DNA of 6,472 bases from Lachnospiraceae bacterium UBA7182 (GTDB lineage: Bacteria; Bacillota; Clostridia; Lachnospirales; Lachnospiraceae). Numbering within the stretch: the first letter of the stretch is position 1; each line of letters starts with the position of its first letter. The stretch spans positions 1 to 6,472 of the forward strand of contig DKVI01000096.1 in the NCBI GenBank assembly GCA_002491115.1, given 5' to 3'. Shown one piece after another: positions 1 to 5,072 of the stretch. The notes beneath the pieces are model-generated. The model had not been told where the DNA came from and searched no databases. It saw nothing but the letters and a program-made list of their open reading frames with translations. A program made the translations under genes and the position numbers.

Positions 1-339
1 CGGGCTGCTATGCTGCAAAAGGGCTTTGACCTGATTCTGGTTTCCTCGATTGGGGAGGCCAAGCGCCGGATTTTTGAGGATAAGGAAATTGAACTGATCT
101 TGTGCGATCTGGAACTGCCGGACGGCACAGCAATGGAGCTGTTTCATACGCTGCGGCGGGTGGCAGGGATGTTCCAAATGAAGAATCCCCCTGTCCGGCT
201 TCTGCCGTTCTTTATCCTCACCGAGAACAACGACCTTGCCACGGAATATGAATACCGGTATGAGGGCGTGAACGACTATATCACCGCCCCGGTCAATATC
301 CCGGAGCTGATTCGGCGAGTTCTGTTCTTTGTGGAGTAA
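1..339 (+). CDS. Response-regulator receiver domain protein, 5' end outside the window
   Basis: The reading frame is open from base 1 (R-A-A-M...) and stops at TAA 337-339, so the N-terminal strand with its acidic pocket lies upstream. Numbering from the Met at base 10, the probable phospho-acceptor is D33 (LILCDLELPDG, codon 106-108). T71 in FFILTEN (codon 220-222) is the conserved switch Thr. The usual Lys of the YITKP motif is Ala here (YITAPVN, codon 286-288). The protein ends right after the last receiver helix, so it has no output domain of its own. About 25 bases later begins a receiver-less winged-helix coding region, so receiver and output may be split into two polypeptides. The loss of the Lys suggests altered or absent phosphorylation switching. 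GC is high: 35 of 60 bases at 121-180. The receiver fold is clear; the partner and target are unknown. Confidence 0.8.
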   Translation, partial: RAAMLQKGFDLILVSSIGEAKRRIFEDKEIELILCDLELPDGTAMELFHTLRRVAGMFQMKNPPVRLLPFFILTENNDLATEYEYRYEGVNDYITAPVNIPELIRRVLFFVE

Positions 340-353
340 TTGAAAAATTTTAC

Positions 354-371
354 GGAGGTGATGATGTGATG
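354..371 (+). promoter_or_regulatory. Ribosome site and overlapping start/stop cluster before winged-helix copy 1
   Basis: A strong Shine-Dalgarno GGAGG (354-358) precedes ATG at 361, ATG at 364, GTG at 366 and ATG at 369. All of them end almost at once: ATG364 is followed directly by TGA (367-369), and GTG366/ATG369 run gtg-atg-gga-cat-TAG. The conserved winged-helix frame begins beside them, opening right after TGA 362-364, with no start codon of its own. Spacing from GGAGG is 5 nt to ATG364 and 10 nt to ATG369. Copy 2 has AAGGA (6144-6148) at the same distances. The site must load ribosomes for something. Entry into the conserved frame would need a +1 shift after ATG364 or a -1 shift after ATG369. 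Confidence 0.5.
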
Positions 372-682
372 GGACATTAGCTGTTTTTGATATAGAAGAA
401 TCCGGCAAACAGATTGGCGAAAAGTTATTTCTGCTTCTTAACGAGGAACAAAAGAATGCTCTAATGCAATATATTTTGGAACAAGGAGTCTGTCATGGAA
501 CGATATTCAATTCCTGTCACACTTCCTCCGCAGCAAAGAAGAATCCTCTAACAGAAATACAGGAAGGCGAGCTTTATCTATGCCTGGAGCACCGCACTGT
601 CAGGGTTCGTGAACGGATTATCAACCTGACAAGTAAAGAGTTTGATATACTGGCATTGCTCATTGCCAATCCCAAACGTGTT
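362..682 (+). repeat. Direct repeat, left copy (winged-helix gene)
   Basis: Positions 362-682 match 6152-6472 in the same orientation with a constant offset of 5,790 and no insertion or deletion. I count 33 mismatches in 321 bases by eye, about 90% identity. The match starts abruptly at TGATGTGATGGG, just after the ribosome site, and the right copy is cut by the window end, so the true length is unknown. The differences have a coding pattern (mostly third positions), so these are diverged gene copies and not a fresh target-site or assembly duplication. Confidence 0.9.
365..463 (+). other. Conserved coding extension upstream of the first in-frame ATG of winged-helix copy 1
   Basis: This stretch is open in the same frame as the winged-helix gene and reads DGTLAVFDIEESGKQ and onward, through a Leu-rich helix-like part (KLFLLLNEEQ), into ATG464. 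It contains no ATG, GTG or TTG in frame. Compared by eye with copy 2 (offset 5,790), there are 10 base differences in 33 codons. Eight are at third codon positions, and one more belongs to a synonymous CTG/TTA Leu pair. Only Phe/Leu (codon 386-388) and Asn/Asp (440-442) change the residue. That pattern means the stretch has been selected as protein in this frame. The true product probably has about 33 more residues than a call starting at 464. Confidence 0.6.
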
Positions 683-856
683 TTTACTTACGAACTAATT
701 ACCGATTTGGTTTGGAAAGAGGATTGTGATTTCTATTCGAGAAAAGCCATTCATAATCATATAAGTAAGTTGCGTAAGAAATTGCGTTTTGAACCGGATC
801 TTCCAAACTATATTGAGAGTGTCGCCGGGATTGGCTATAAATTTGAACACTTGTAA
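464..856 (+). CDS. Receiver-less OmpR/PhoB-type winged-helix DNA-binding protein, copy 1
   Basis: From ATG464 the product is 130 residues. Residues about 34-129 are a Trans_reg_C winged helix: start strands (ELYLCLEHRTVRV), LTSKEFDILALLIANPKRVFT with the typical L-T-x-K-E-F core, helix 2 with VW at 83-84, a recognition helix near residues 92-107 (SRKAIHNHISKLRKKL) and the C-terminal wing GIGYKFE at 122-128. No receiver is present; residues 1-33 plus the upstream extension (365-463) form a segment I do not recognise. ATG464 is kept as the only conventional start, but it has no good ribosome site (nearest GAGGA 16 nt away). The gene is more AT-rich than its neighbours: 24 G/C of 60 at 661-720. 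It ends just before a strong terminator and could serve as the output half for the upstream lone receiver. Family is sure; start, target and partner are not. Confidence 0.85.
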   Translation: MQYILEQGVCHGTIFNSCHTSSAAKKNPLTEIQEGELYLCLEHRTVRVRERIINLTSKEFDILALLIANPKRVFTYELITDLVWKEDCDFYSRKAIHNHISKLRKKLRFEPDLPNYIESVAGIGYKFEHL

Positions 857-857
857 G

Positions 858-897
858 CTAAAGCCATGAGATTTTTTATCTTGTGGCTTTAGTTTTT
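858..897 (+). terminator. Strong intrinsic terminator after winged-helix copy 1
   Basis: A 15-bp stem pairs 858-872 (CTAAAGCCATGAGAT) with 878-892 (ATCTTGTGGCTTTAG), with two G-T wobbles and a TTTTT loop. It is followed directly by TTTTT at 893-897. The stem begins 1 base after the TAA stop of the winged-helix gene. It separates the receiver/winged-helix unit from the next operon. Confidence 0.9.
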
Positions 898-929
898 AAT
901 ATTTATTTCCAAACACTTAATATGGGATG

Positions 930-958
930 TTGTATTCTTCGAGCAAAAGAAATATAAT
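930..958 (+). promoter_or_regulatory. Sigma-A-type promoter of the HTH/regulator/kinase operon
   Basis: TTGTAT (930-935) and a perfect TATAAT (953-958) are separated by exactly 17 bases. They lie between the terminator at 858-897 and the ribosome site GGAGGG (969-974) of the HTH gene. Transcription would start near 965, giving a short leader. A 7-bp inverted repeat, AATATGG (919-925) and CCATATT (962-968), flanks the promoter and might be an operator. The promoter call is good; the operator is speculative. Confidence 0.8.
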
Positions 959-981
959 AATCCATATTGGAGGGACACTAT

Positions 982-1152
982 ATGGACTACATGACTCTAA
1001 AAGAGACAAGCGAGAAATGGGGTATCTCTCCCCGAATGATTAACTACTATTGCACCGAGGGTCGCATCCCCGGCGCTGTGAAGATGGCCGGTGTTTGGCT
1101 GATACCAAAAGAGGCAGAAAGGCCGGTTGATCGACGATATAAGAAAAAGTGA
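982..1152 (+). CDS. Small MerR/excisionase-like helix-turn-helix protein (56 aa)
   Basis: The product is a 56-residue protein made almost wholly of one winged helix-turn-helix. TLKETSEKWGISPRMINYYC (residues 5-24) is the HTH, and the wing is GRIPGAVKMAGVWLIP (26-41). The basic tail ends RRYKKK. This is the helix-turn-helix fold shared by MerR-type regulators and Xis/excisionase proteins; it lacks the dimerisation helix and effector domain of full MerR proteins. Start ATG982 is chosen for GGAGGG at 969-974 with a 7-nt spacer; a TTG at 967 in frame lies inside that site. It is the first gene after the promoter, and its TGA (1150-1152) overlaps the first base of the next gene's Shine-Dalgarno (1152-1159). 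It may act as a local repressor or co-regulator, or be a relic of an element's recombination directionality factor. Confidence 0.8.
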   Translation: MDYMTLKETSEKWGISPRMINYYCTEGRIPGAVKMAGVWLIPKEAERPVDRRYKKK

Positions 1153-1168
1153 AAGGAGGCCCCTCTCT

Positions 1169-1837
1169 ATGGCAAATATTTTAATCGTGGAAGATGAAAA
1201 AAATATGCAGAGCATTATTGCCGAGTATATGCAGCGAGGCGGTCACACCTGCTTTACGGCTGACGATGGTGTGGACGCTCTAATGATCTTGAAAAACAAT
1301 CCAATGGACTTAATGATACTGGATGTAATGATGCCCCACCTTGACGGCTTTTCGGTCTGCAAGATGGCAAGGGAAATGAGCAACCTCCCCATTATCATGC
1401 TGACTGCGAAAAGCGAGGAAGAAGATAAACTGAAAGGTTATGAGCTTGGAGCCGATGACTATATTACCAAACCATTCAGTCCCAAAGTGTTACTGGCAAA
1501 GGTGGGCGCTTTGCTGCGCCGCTCCTCTATCACACCTACCGATTCTATGAACGCTGGAAAAATTACGATCATCCCCACATCTCATAAGGTCTTTGTAGAT
1601 GGACAGGAAATCAATTTAACCCACAAGGAATATGAACTGCTGTATTTCTTCATGGGCAATCCCGGCCAGATATTCAGCAGAGAACAGCTTCTTAACCGGA
1701 TTTGGGGCTACGACTTTGAGGGAACAACACGGACGGTCGATACCCATATCAAAACCTTGCGGCAGAAATTGGGCGATGAGGGCAAGCATATTGTCACCCT
1801 GATCCGTTCCGGCTACAAATTCGAGGTGAGCGTATGA
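1169..1837 (+). CDS. OmpR/PhoB-family two-component response regulator
   Basis: This 222-residue protein is of normal family length. The receiver (about 1-120) has the acidic pocket E8-D9-E10, phospho-acceptor D52 (MILDVMMP), switch T79 (IIMLTAK) and K101 (YITKPF), so it looks fully active. The C-terminal winged helix (about 130-220) has LTHKEYELL, FSREQLLNRIWG, the recognition helix TRTVDTHIKTLRQKL and the wing IRSGYKFEV. Start ATG1169 is supported by AAAGGAGG (1152-1159) at 9 nt; an upstream in-frame ATG at 1127 lies inside the HTH gene and has no such site. Its stop overlaps the kinase start (ATGA), implying coupled translation with its cognate kinase. Its likely target is the 11-bp repeat array at 2981-3024 ahead of the exporter genes. 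The specific family (VanR-, BceR- or other-like) cannot be fixed by eye. Confidence 0.95.
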   Translation: MANILIVEDEKNMQSIIAEYMQRGGHTCFTADDGVDALMILKNNPMDLMILDVMMPHLDGFSVCKMAREMSNLPIIMLTAKSEEEDKLKGYELGADDYITKPFSPKVLLAKVGALLRRSSITPTDSMNAGKITIIPTSHKVFVDGQEINLTHKEYELLYFFMGNPGQIFSREQLLNRIWGYDFEGTTRTVDTHIKTLRQKLGDEGKHIVTLIRSGYKFEVSV

Positions 1838-2910
1838 AAATCAAGGAAAACATGAACATCTTTACCATACGGAAGAAGATCCTGCTGGCCTCCAAACTGA
1901 TCGGCGTTGTCCTGATTATTTCTTATGTACTGTCCACCAAACTGCCGATGGACACAGATATTTCCTTTGTGATCTGGCTGGCTTTTGTGGTGGTTCTGGT
2001 CTGTGCCATTGACCTACTAATGGCTCGCTTTATCACAAAGCCGGTTTCGGAACTGAATGAAGCTGCCCGGAACATGGCAGAGCTTAATTTTTCCCATCCC
2101 TGCCATGTGGAAAGCCATGATGAATTTGGAGAACTTGCGGAGAGCCTGAACAAGATGGCTGAAAATCTGCAACAGGCGTTTTCTTCTCTGGAAGGTGCCA
2201 ACCGGAAATTAGAGCAGGATGTTGAGCAGAAAAAAAGACTGCTTGCCGAGCGTAAAGAACTGGTGGACAACCTCTCCCATGAAATGAAAACTCCGCTGGG
2301 CGTGATCCGGGCCTATGCCGAGGGATTGCAAGACGAAACGGACGAAGCAAAACGGCAAAAGTATTCCGAGGTCATCATAACGGAAACAGAACGCATGAGC
2401 CGCTTAATCACTACGCTGCTTGATCTGTCTGCATTGGAAAATGGGGCTACCCAGCTCCGCCCGGAGCGGTTCGACTTTGTAGACTTTTTGGAAACGGTGG
2501 CAGGACGGCTGCTGATCGACACCCCGGACGCAGATTTTGTTTTGGAATATGAACTGCCGGAGCATCCTGTCTATGTCAATACAGACAAAGGGCGGATGGA
2601 ACAGGTCTTGAATAATCTGATCGTCAATGCCAAACGAAATAACAGGCCGGGCGGGATTTTGAGATTGTCCCTGCTTGAAAAAGACGGCCTTTTGAACTTC
2701 TCTATCTTCAATCAGGGGGCGCCTATCCCGGAAGAAAGCCTGTCAAAGATATGGTCGAAATTTTATCGTGATAAAAATTCCAAATACAGCGGTTCCGGGC
2801 TGGGCCTTGCCATTGTTGCACAGGTCTTGTCCATGCAGCACCTACACTATGGCGCAGAAAATCAGCCGGGGGGCGTGGCCTTTTATTTCTCCCTCCCCAC
2901 AGTAAAATAA
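1834..2910 (+). CDS. Membrane sensor histidine kinase with a very short extracellular loop
   Basis: A 358-residue kinase. Two membrane helices (about 15-35 and 44-65) are joined by only some 8-10 residues outside (STKLPMDTD), so sensing probably occurs within or at the membrane, possibly through a partner. A HAMP domain (about 61-113, with DEFGELAESLN) and a coiled stretch (115-145) follow. The phospho-acceptor is H149 in NLSHEMKTPL. The ATPase part has the N-box NLIVNA (261-266), an NQGAP G1-like box (293-297, in place of DxGxG), the F-box IWSKFYR (306-312) and the G2 box GSGLGLA (320-326). All catalytic parts seem present. ATG1834 overlaps the regulator stop and has GAGGTG upstream at 1823-1828. 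It pairs with the preceding regulator; the signal is unknown, with envelope stress or an antimicrobial peptide the likely class given the adjacent exporter. Confidence 0.95.
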   Translation: MKIKENMNIFTIRKKILLASKLIGVVLIISYVLSTKLPMDTDISFVIWLAFVVVLVCAIDLLMARFITKPVSELNEAARNMAELNFSHPCHVESHDEFGELAESLNKMAENLQQAFSSLEGANRKLEQDVEQKKRLLAERKELVDNLSHEMKTPLGVIRAYAEGLQDETDEAKRQKYSEVIITETERMSRLITTLLDLSALENGATQLRPERFDFVDFLETVAGRLLIDTPDADFVLEYELPEHPVYVNTDKGRMEQVLNNLIVNAKRNNRPGGILRLSLLEKDGLLNFSIFNQGAPIPEESLSKIWSKFYRDKNSKYSGSGLGLAIVAQVLSMQHLHYGAENQPGGVAFYFSLPTVK

Positions 2911-2930
2911 CAAATTCATATTCTCTCATA

Positions 2931-2967
2931 GGCTCTGGTTTCCAAATGGAGATCAGGGCCTTTTCTT
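2931..2967 (+). terminator. Terminator-like hairpin after the kinase gene
   Basis: GGCTCTGGTTTCC (2931-2943) and GGAGATCAGGGCC (2948-2960) pair over 13 bp with three G-T wobbles and an AAAT loop, followed by TTTTCTT (2961-2967). It lies 20 bases after the kinase stop and ahead of the putative operator of the exporter genes. It should at least reduce read-through from the regulatory operon, giving the exporter operon its own control. The interrupted T-tract may leave it leaky. Confidence 0.75.
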
Positions 2968-2980
2968 CTGCCGGTAAGAT

Positions 2981-3024
2981 TTCACACCAACTTCACAGCG
3001 ACCTCACACCGACTTCAACGCATT
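2981..3024 (+). promoter_or_regulatory. Four direct repeats at 11-bp period: likely response-regulator operator
   Basis: TTCACACCAAC (2981), TTCACAGCGAC (2992), CTCACACCGAC (3003) and the weaker TTCAACGCATT (3014) sit end to end at exactly 11 bp. An 11-bp direct-repeat spacing is typical of OmpR/PhoB-family regulators, which bind as head-to-tail dimers on one DNA face. The array lies between the kinase terminator and the exporter leader, so the adjacent regulator (1169-1837) is the natural ligand. I see no convincing -35/-10 pair here; the last repeat may take the place of a -35 region, and AT-rich TACCTTTAT (3029-3037) is the nearest -10-like stretch. Confidence 0.7.
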
Positions 3025-3042
3025 TTCGTACCTTTATCCCAC

Positions 3043-3073
3043 AAGGAGGGAATGACCCTCCAGATAAAGGAGG
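3043..3073 (+). promoter_or_regulatory. Leader with mutually exclusive hairpins around the exporter-operon ribosome site
   Basis: GGAGGG (3045-3050) can pair perfectly with CCCTCC (3056-3061) over a 5-nt loop. The same CCTCC (3057-3061) can instead pair with the true Shine-Dalgarno GGAGG (3069-3073) over a 7-nt loop. The first fold frees the ribosome site of the next gene and the second hides it. A decoy AAGGAGGG followed one base later by ATG (3052) sits in the upstream arm. The pairings are seen directly; a regulatory role is inference. Confidence 0.4.
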
Positions 3074-3081
3074 TAGCGATT

Positions 3082-3243
3082 ATGTTTTTAGGTATGGAAT
3101 GGTACTGGTGGCTTTTGATTGTTGTGGCGCTGGTGATCTGCATCCCGTTCAAGGTAAAGTTTATGAAATGGTGGAGCAAACGGGAACAGGAGAAGAAAAA
3201 GAACCAGATCGGAAAATGGGGTGATGAAGATGATCGAGGTTAA
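3082..3243 (+). CDS. Small tryptophan-rich single-span membrane protein (53 aa)
   Basis: A 53-residue product opens the exporter operon. Residues about 6-24 (EWYWWLLIVVALVICIPF) form one membrane helix with a WYWW cluster at its front. The following stretch is strongly basic (KVKFMKWWSKREQEKKK), which by the positive-inside rule places the C-terminus in the cytoplasm; the end is acidic (GDEDD). Start ATG3082 has AAGGAGG (3067-3073) at 8 nt, whereas ATG3052 in the same frame has its GGAGGG only one base away. Its 3' end overlaps the start of the ATPase gene, so the two are translated together. I do not recognise a named family. It could be an accessory subunit of the transporter, a link between transporter and kinase, or an immunity-type peptide; none of these is shown by sequence. 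Confidence 0.75.
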   Translation: MFLGMEWYWWLLIVVALVICIPFKVKFMKWWSKREQEKKKNQIGKWGDEDDRG

Positions 3244-4078
3244 AAACCTGACTTTTTCCTACGGAAAGGATAAGCAGGCGTTACATGGCTTGAATTTTTC
3301 TGTGGCAGATGGGGAGATTTTCGGATTTTTGGGGCCGAATGGTTCCGGGAAGTCCACCACCCAAAAGATATTGACCGGCATCTTAAAAGGGCATGGCGGC
3401 GAGGTTTCCCTATTCGGAAAGGATTTGAGAACCGTGCAGACGCAGGAGTTTTTTCAGCAGATCGGCGTCCTGTTTGAGTTTCCTTATCTGTACGCTAATT
3501 TAAGCGCAGTGGATAATCTGAACTATTTTGCGTCCTTTTATCCCAAAGAACAACTGCGGGATGTAAAAGAACTGCTGGAAGAACTGGAATTTAAGAAAGA
3601 CTTTCTCAATAAGCCGGTGTCCTCCTACTCCAAAGGGATGCGGCAGCGTGTAAGCATGGCGAGAGCTTTGATCAGCAATCCGAAACTTTTATTTCTGGAC
3701 GAACCCACCAGCGGCCTTGATCCCGCCGGCGCTGTCCTTTTTAGAAAAATCATCGAGGAAGAACGGCAAAAAGGCACAACGGTATTTCTCACAACACACA
3801 ATATGCTGGACGCTGACCTACTCTGTGACCGTGTAGCGTTTATCACGAATGGAAATATCGTTGCGCTGGACACGCCCCAAAATCTGAAAGAGAAAAACAG
3901 CAATCACCGCATTGTGGTTTCCTATCTTTATCAGGGCAAGCGAAAGGAGCAGACCATAGAAGCGCCTGAACTGAAAGCCGGTATTCCTTTCGCCTATGAT
4001 GAAATCATCAGCATCCATTCGCAGGAGCCGACACTGGAAGATGTCTTTATCCAGTACACGGGAAGGGGGCTGTCTTAA
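3230..4078 (+). CDS. ABC transporter ATP-binding protein (CcmA/BcrA/DrrA-type exporter ATPase)
   Basis: From ATG3230 the product is 282 residues beginning MIEVKNLTFSYG. Motifs: Walker A GPNGSGKST (36-43, preceded by G35), signature region YSKGMRQR (133-140; a variant of LSGGQ common in this exporter class), Walker B LLFLDEP (153-159), D-loop SGLD (161-164) and H-loop H190 (TTHN). The Q-loop glutamine is apparently replaced by Glu (E83, VLFEFPYLY), a substitution often met in BcrA-like ATPases. The C-terminal part (about 215-282) is the extra domain usual in antibiotic or lantibiotic exporters. ATG3230 is chosen because GGGGTGA (3218-3224) lies 5 nt upstream; in-frame ATG3224 or GTG3221 are alternatives. 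TAA overlaps the next start (TAATG). It would energise the two permeases that follow. The substrate is unknown. Confidence 0.95.
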   Translation: MIEVKNLTFSYGKDKQALHGLNFSVADGEIFGFLGPNGSGKSTTQKILTGILKGHGGEVSLFGKDLRTVQTQEFFQQIGVLFEFPYLYANLSAVDNLNYFASFYPKEQLRDVKELLEELEFKKDFLNKPVSSYSKGMRQRVSMARALISNPKLLFLDEPTSGLDPAGAVLFRKIIEEERQKGTTVFLTTHNMLDADLLCDRVAFITNGNIVALDTPQNLKEKNSNHRIVVSYLYQGKRKEQTIEAPELKAGIPFAYDEIISIHSQEPTLEDVFIQYTGRGLS

Positions 4079-5070
4079 TGTGGAAAAGCCTTTGTTCTCT
4101 GTTCAAAAAAGACTGCCGGATGATGATGTCCGGGAAATTCTTTCTGGTGGCGCTGGGTTCCCTTGTTTTATACACGCTGTTCATCAATTTCGGCTATGTG
4201 AAATTCATGGACGCCCAGCTCTACAATGTGTATCTGTATGATCCGGCTGGGATGCAGACAGAGGTTTCCTCCCTCGTTCGGCCCGTGTCCTCTTTGGAAG
4301 AACTGAATAATGCCCTTGCCAGTGATACGAACGGTGTCGGGATTGACGCCAGCGGAAAGACACCCCATGTTCTGTTCTATGCGGCCACCGAAAAAGCAGA
4401 CAGACACAGAACAGACTATGCGTTGTCCCTGCTTTCCCCAGATGGGAATGATACAGCAAAAACCGTCGGCAGCAACAGCCCTGAAATGAAGCAGCGCCGG
4501 GAGATCACCTGTGAACTTCTCTTTATTGAGATTGTAGCCGTTGGATTTTTGGGGATTGCTTCGGTGCTGTTTAAGGAAAAGCAGATGGGAGTGATCCGCG
4601 TCCATGCCATTATGCCGCTGCATAAGAGCCTGTTTGTATGCTCCAAAATCATGCTCTTTCTGATTACCGATCTGGTTTTTGCGGCCTTAATGGTTCTGTT
4701 CAATGTGGGGTTGGACGGGATGTCGGTTTTGCCTGCGGTGCTGGTGCAGACCGCTATCCTCTCCTTGATTATGGCACTGGCAGGCTTCGGCTGTACCATG
4801 CTTCTGCGGGACTTTAAGCAATTTTCACTGGCGTATCTGGTAATTGCGCTCTTTGCGGCTACGCCGGTATTTCTGGCGGCAAATACTTCCGTAAAGATGG
4901 CGTGGATCGATTACCACCCGTTTTACCATGTATATATGGGACTGAAAAACGCCTTTTTCGGTGTCCCGACTACAAACCCGGTCTACTATGCCGGTGCGAT
5001 AGGCGCAATCATTTTACTCTTTCTCCTTGTAGAAGCTGCGTTCCGCAAGGAAATGGGAAAGGAGGGCTGA
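4078..5070 (+). CDS. ABC-2 type permease, first of two
   Basis: A 330-residue membrane protein with the ABC-2 layout. A basic N-terminus leads into helix 1 (about 21-38). A large outside domain of roughly 105 residues (40-144) follows, then five helices (about 145-165, 189-210, 218-241, 248-268, 302-321). The cytoplasmic FKEKQMG segment (165-171) after helix 2 corresponds to the E-K-E type coupling loop seen in ABC-2 exporters. ATG4078 shares a base with the ATPase stop, with a GGGGG stretch 9 nt ahead, so coupling is tight. It probably forms a heterodimeric channel with the next gene, which has the same helix plan but little evident sequence likeness. It differs from BceB-type permeases, which are about twice as long with ten helices. 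Confidence 0.9.
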   Translation: MWKSLCSLFKKDCRMMMSGKFFLVALGSLVLYTLFINFGYVKFMDAQLYNVYLYDPAGMQTEVSSLVRPVSSLEELNNALASDTNGVGIDASGKTPHVLFYAATEKADRHRTDYALSLLSPDGNDTAKTVGSNSPEMKQRREITCELLFIEIVAVGFLGIASVLFKEKQMGVIRVHAIMPLHKSLFVCSKIMLFLITDLVFAALMVLFNVGLDGMSVLPAVLVQTAILSLIMALAGFGCTMLLRDFKQFSLAYLVIALFAATPVFLAANTSVKMAWIDYHPFYHVYMGLKNAFFGVPTTNPVYYAGAIGAIILLFLLVEAAFRKEMGKEG

Positions 5071-5072
5071 CC

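Noticed and set aside
337..364. A single frameshift turning receiver plus winged helix into one ordinary response regulator
   Set aside because: The receiver frame ends at TAA 337 and the winged-helix frame is closed by TGA 362-364, so one indel between them would not fuse the two; copy 2 also lacks any receiver upstream.
2946..3224. Plus-strand open frame of 92 codons overlapping the operator and the small membrane gene
   Set aside because: It runs out of frame through the 11-bp repeats and the Trp-rich protein; the latter has the strong ribosome site and a proper membrane helix.
4168..4623. Minus-strand open frame of 151 codons opposite the first permease
   Set aside because: It lies wholly inside a well-supported + strand gene with a good membrane layout, has no domain-like sequence and no evident ribosome site; the other minus-strand frames in the window are rejected for the same reason.
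4902..5072. Upstream extension of the second permease
   Set aside because: The extra 57 codons overlap the first permease in another frame and are Cys/Arg-rich without membrane character; ATG5073 has a near-perfect ribosome site.
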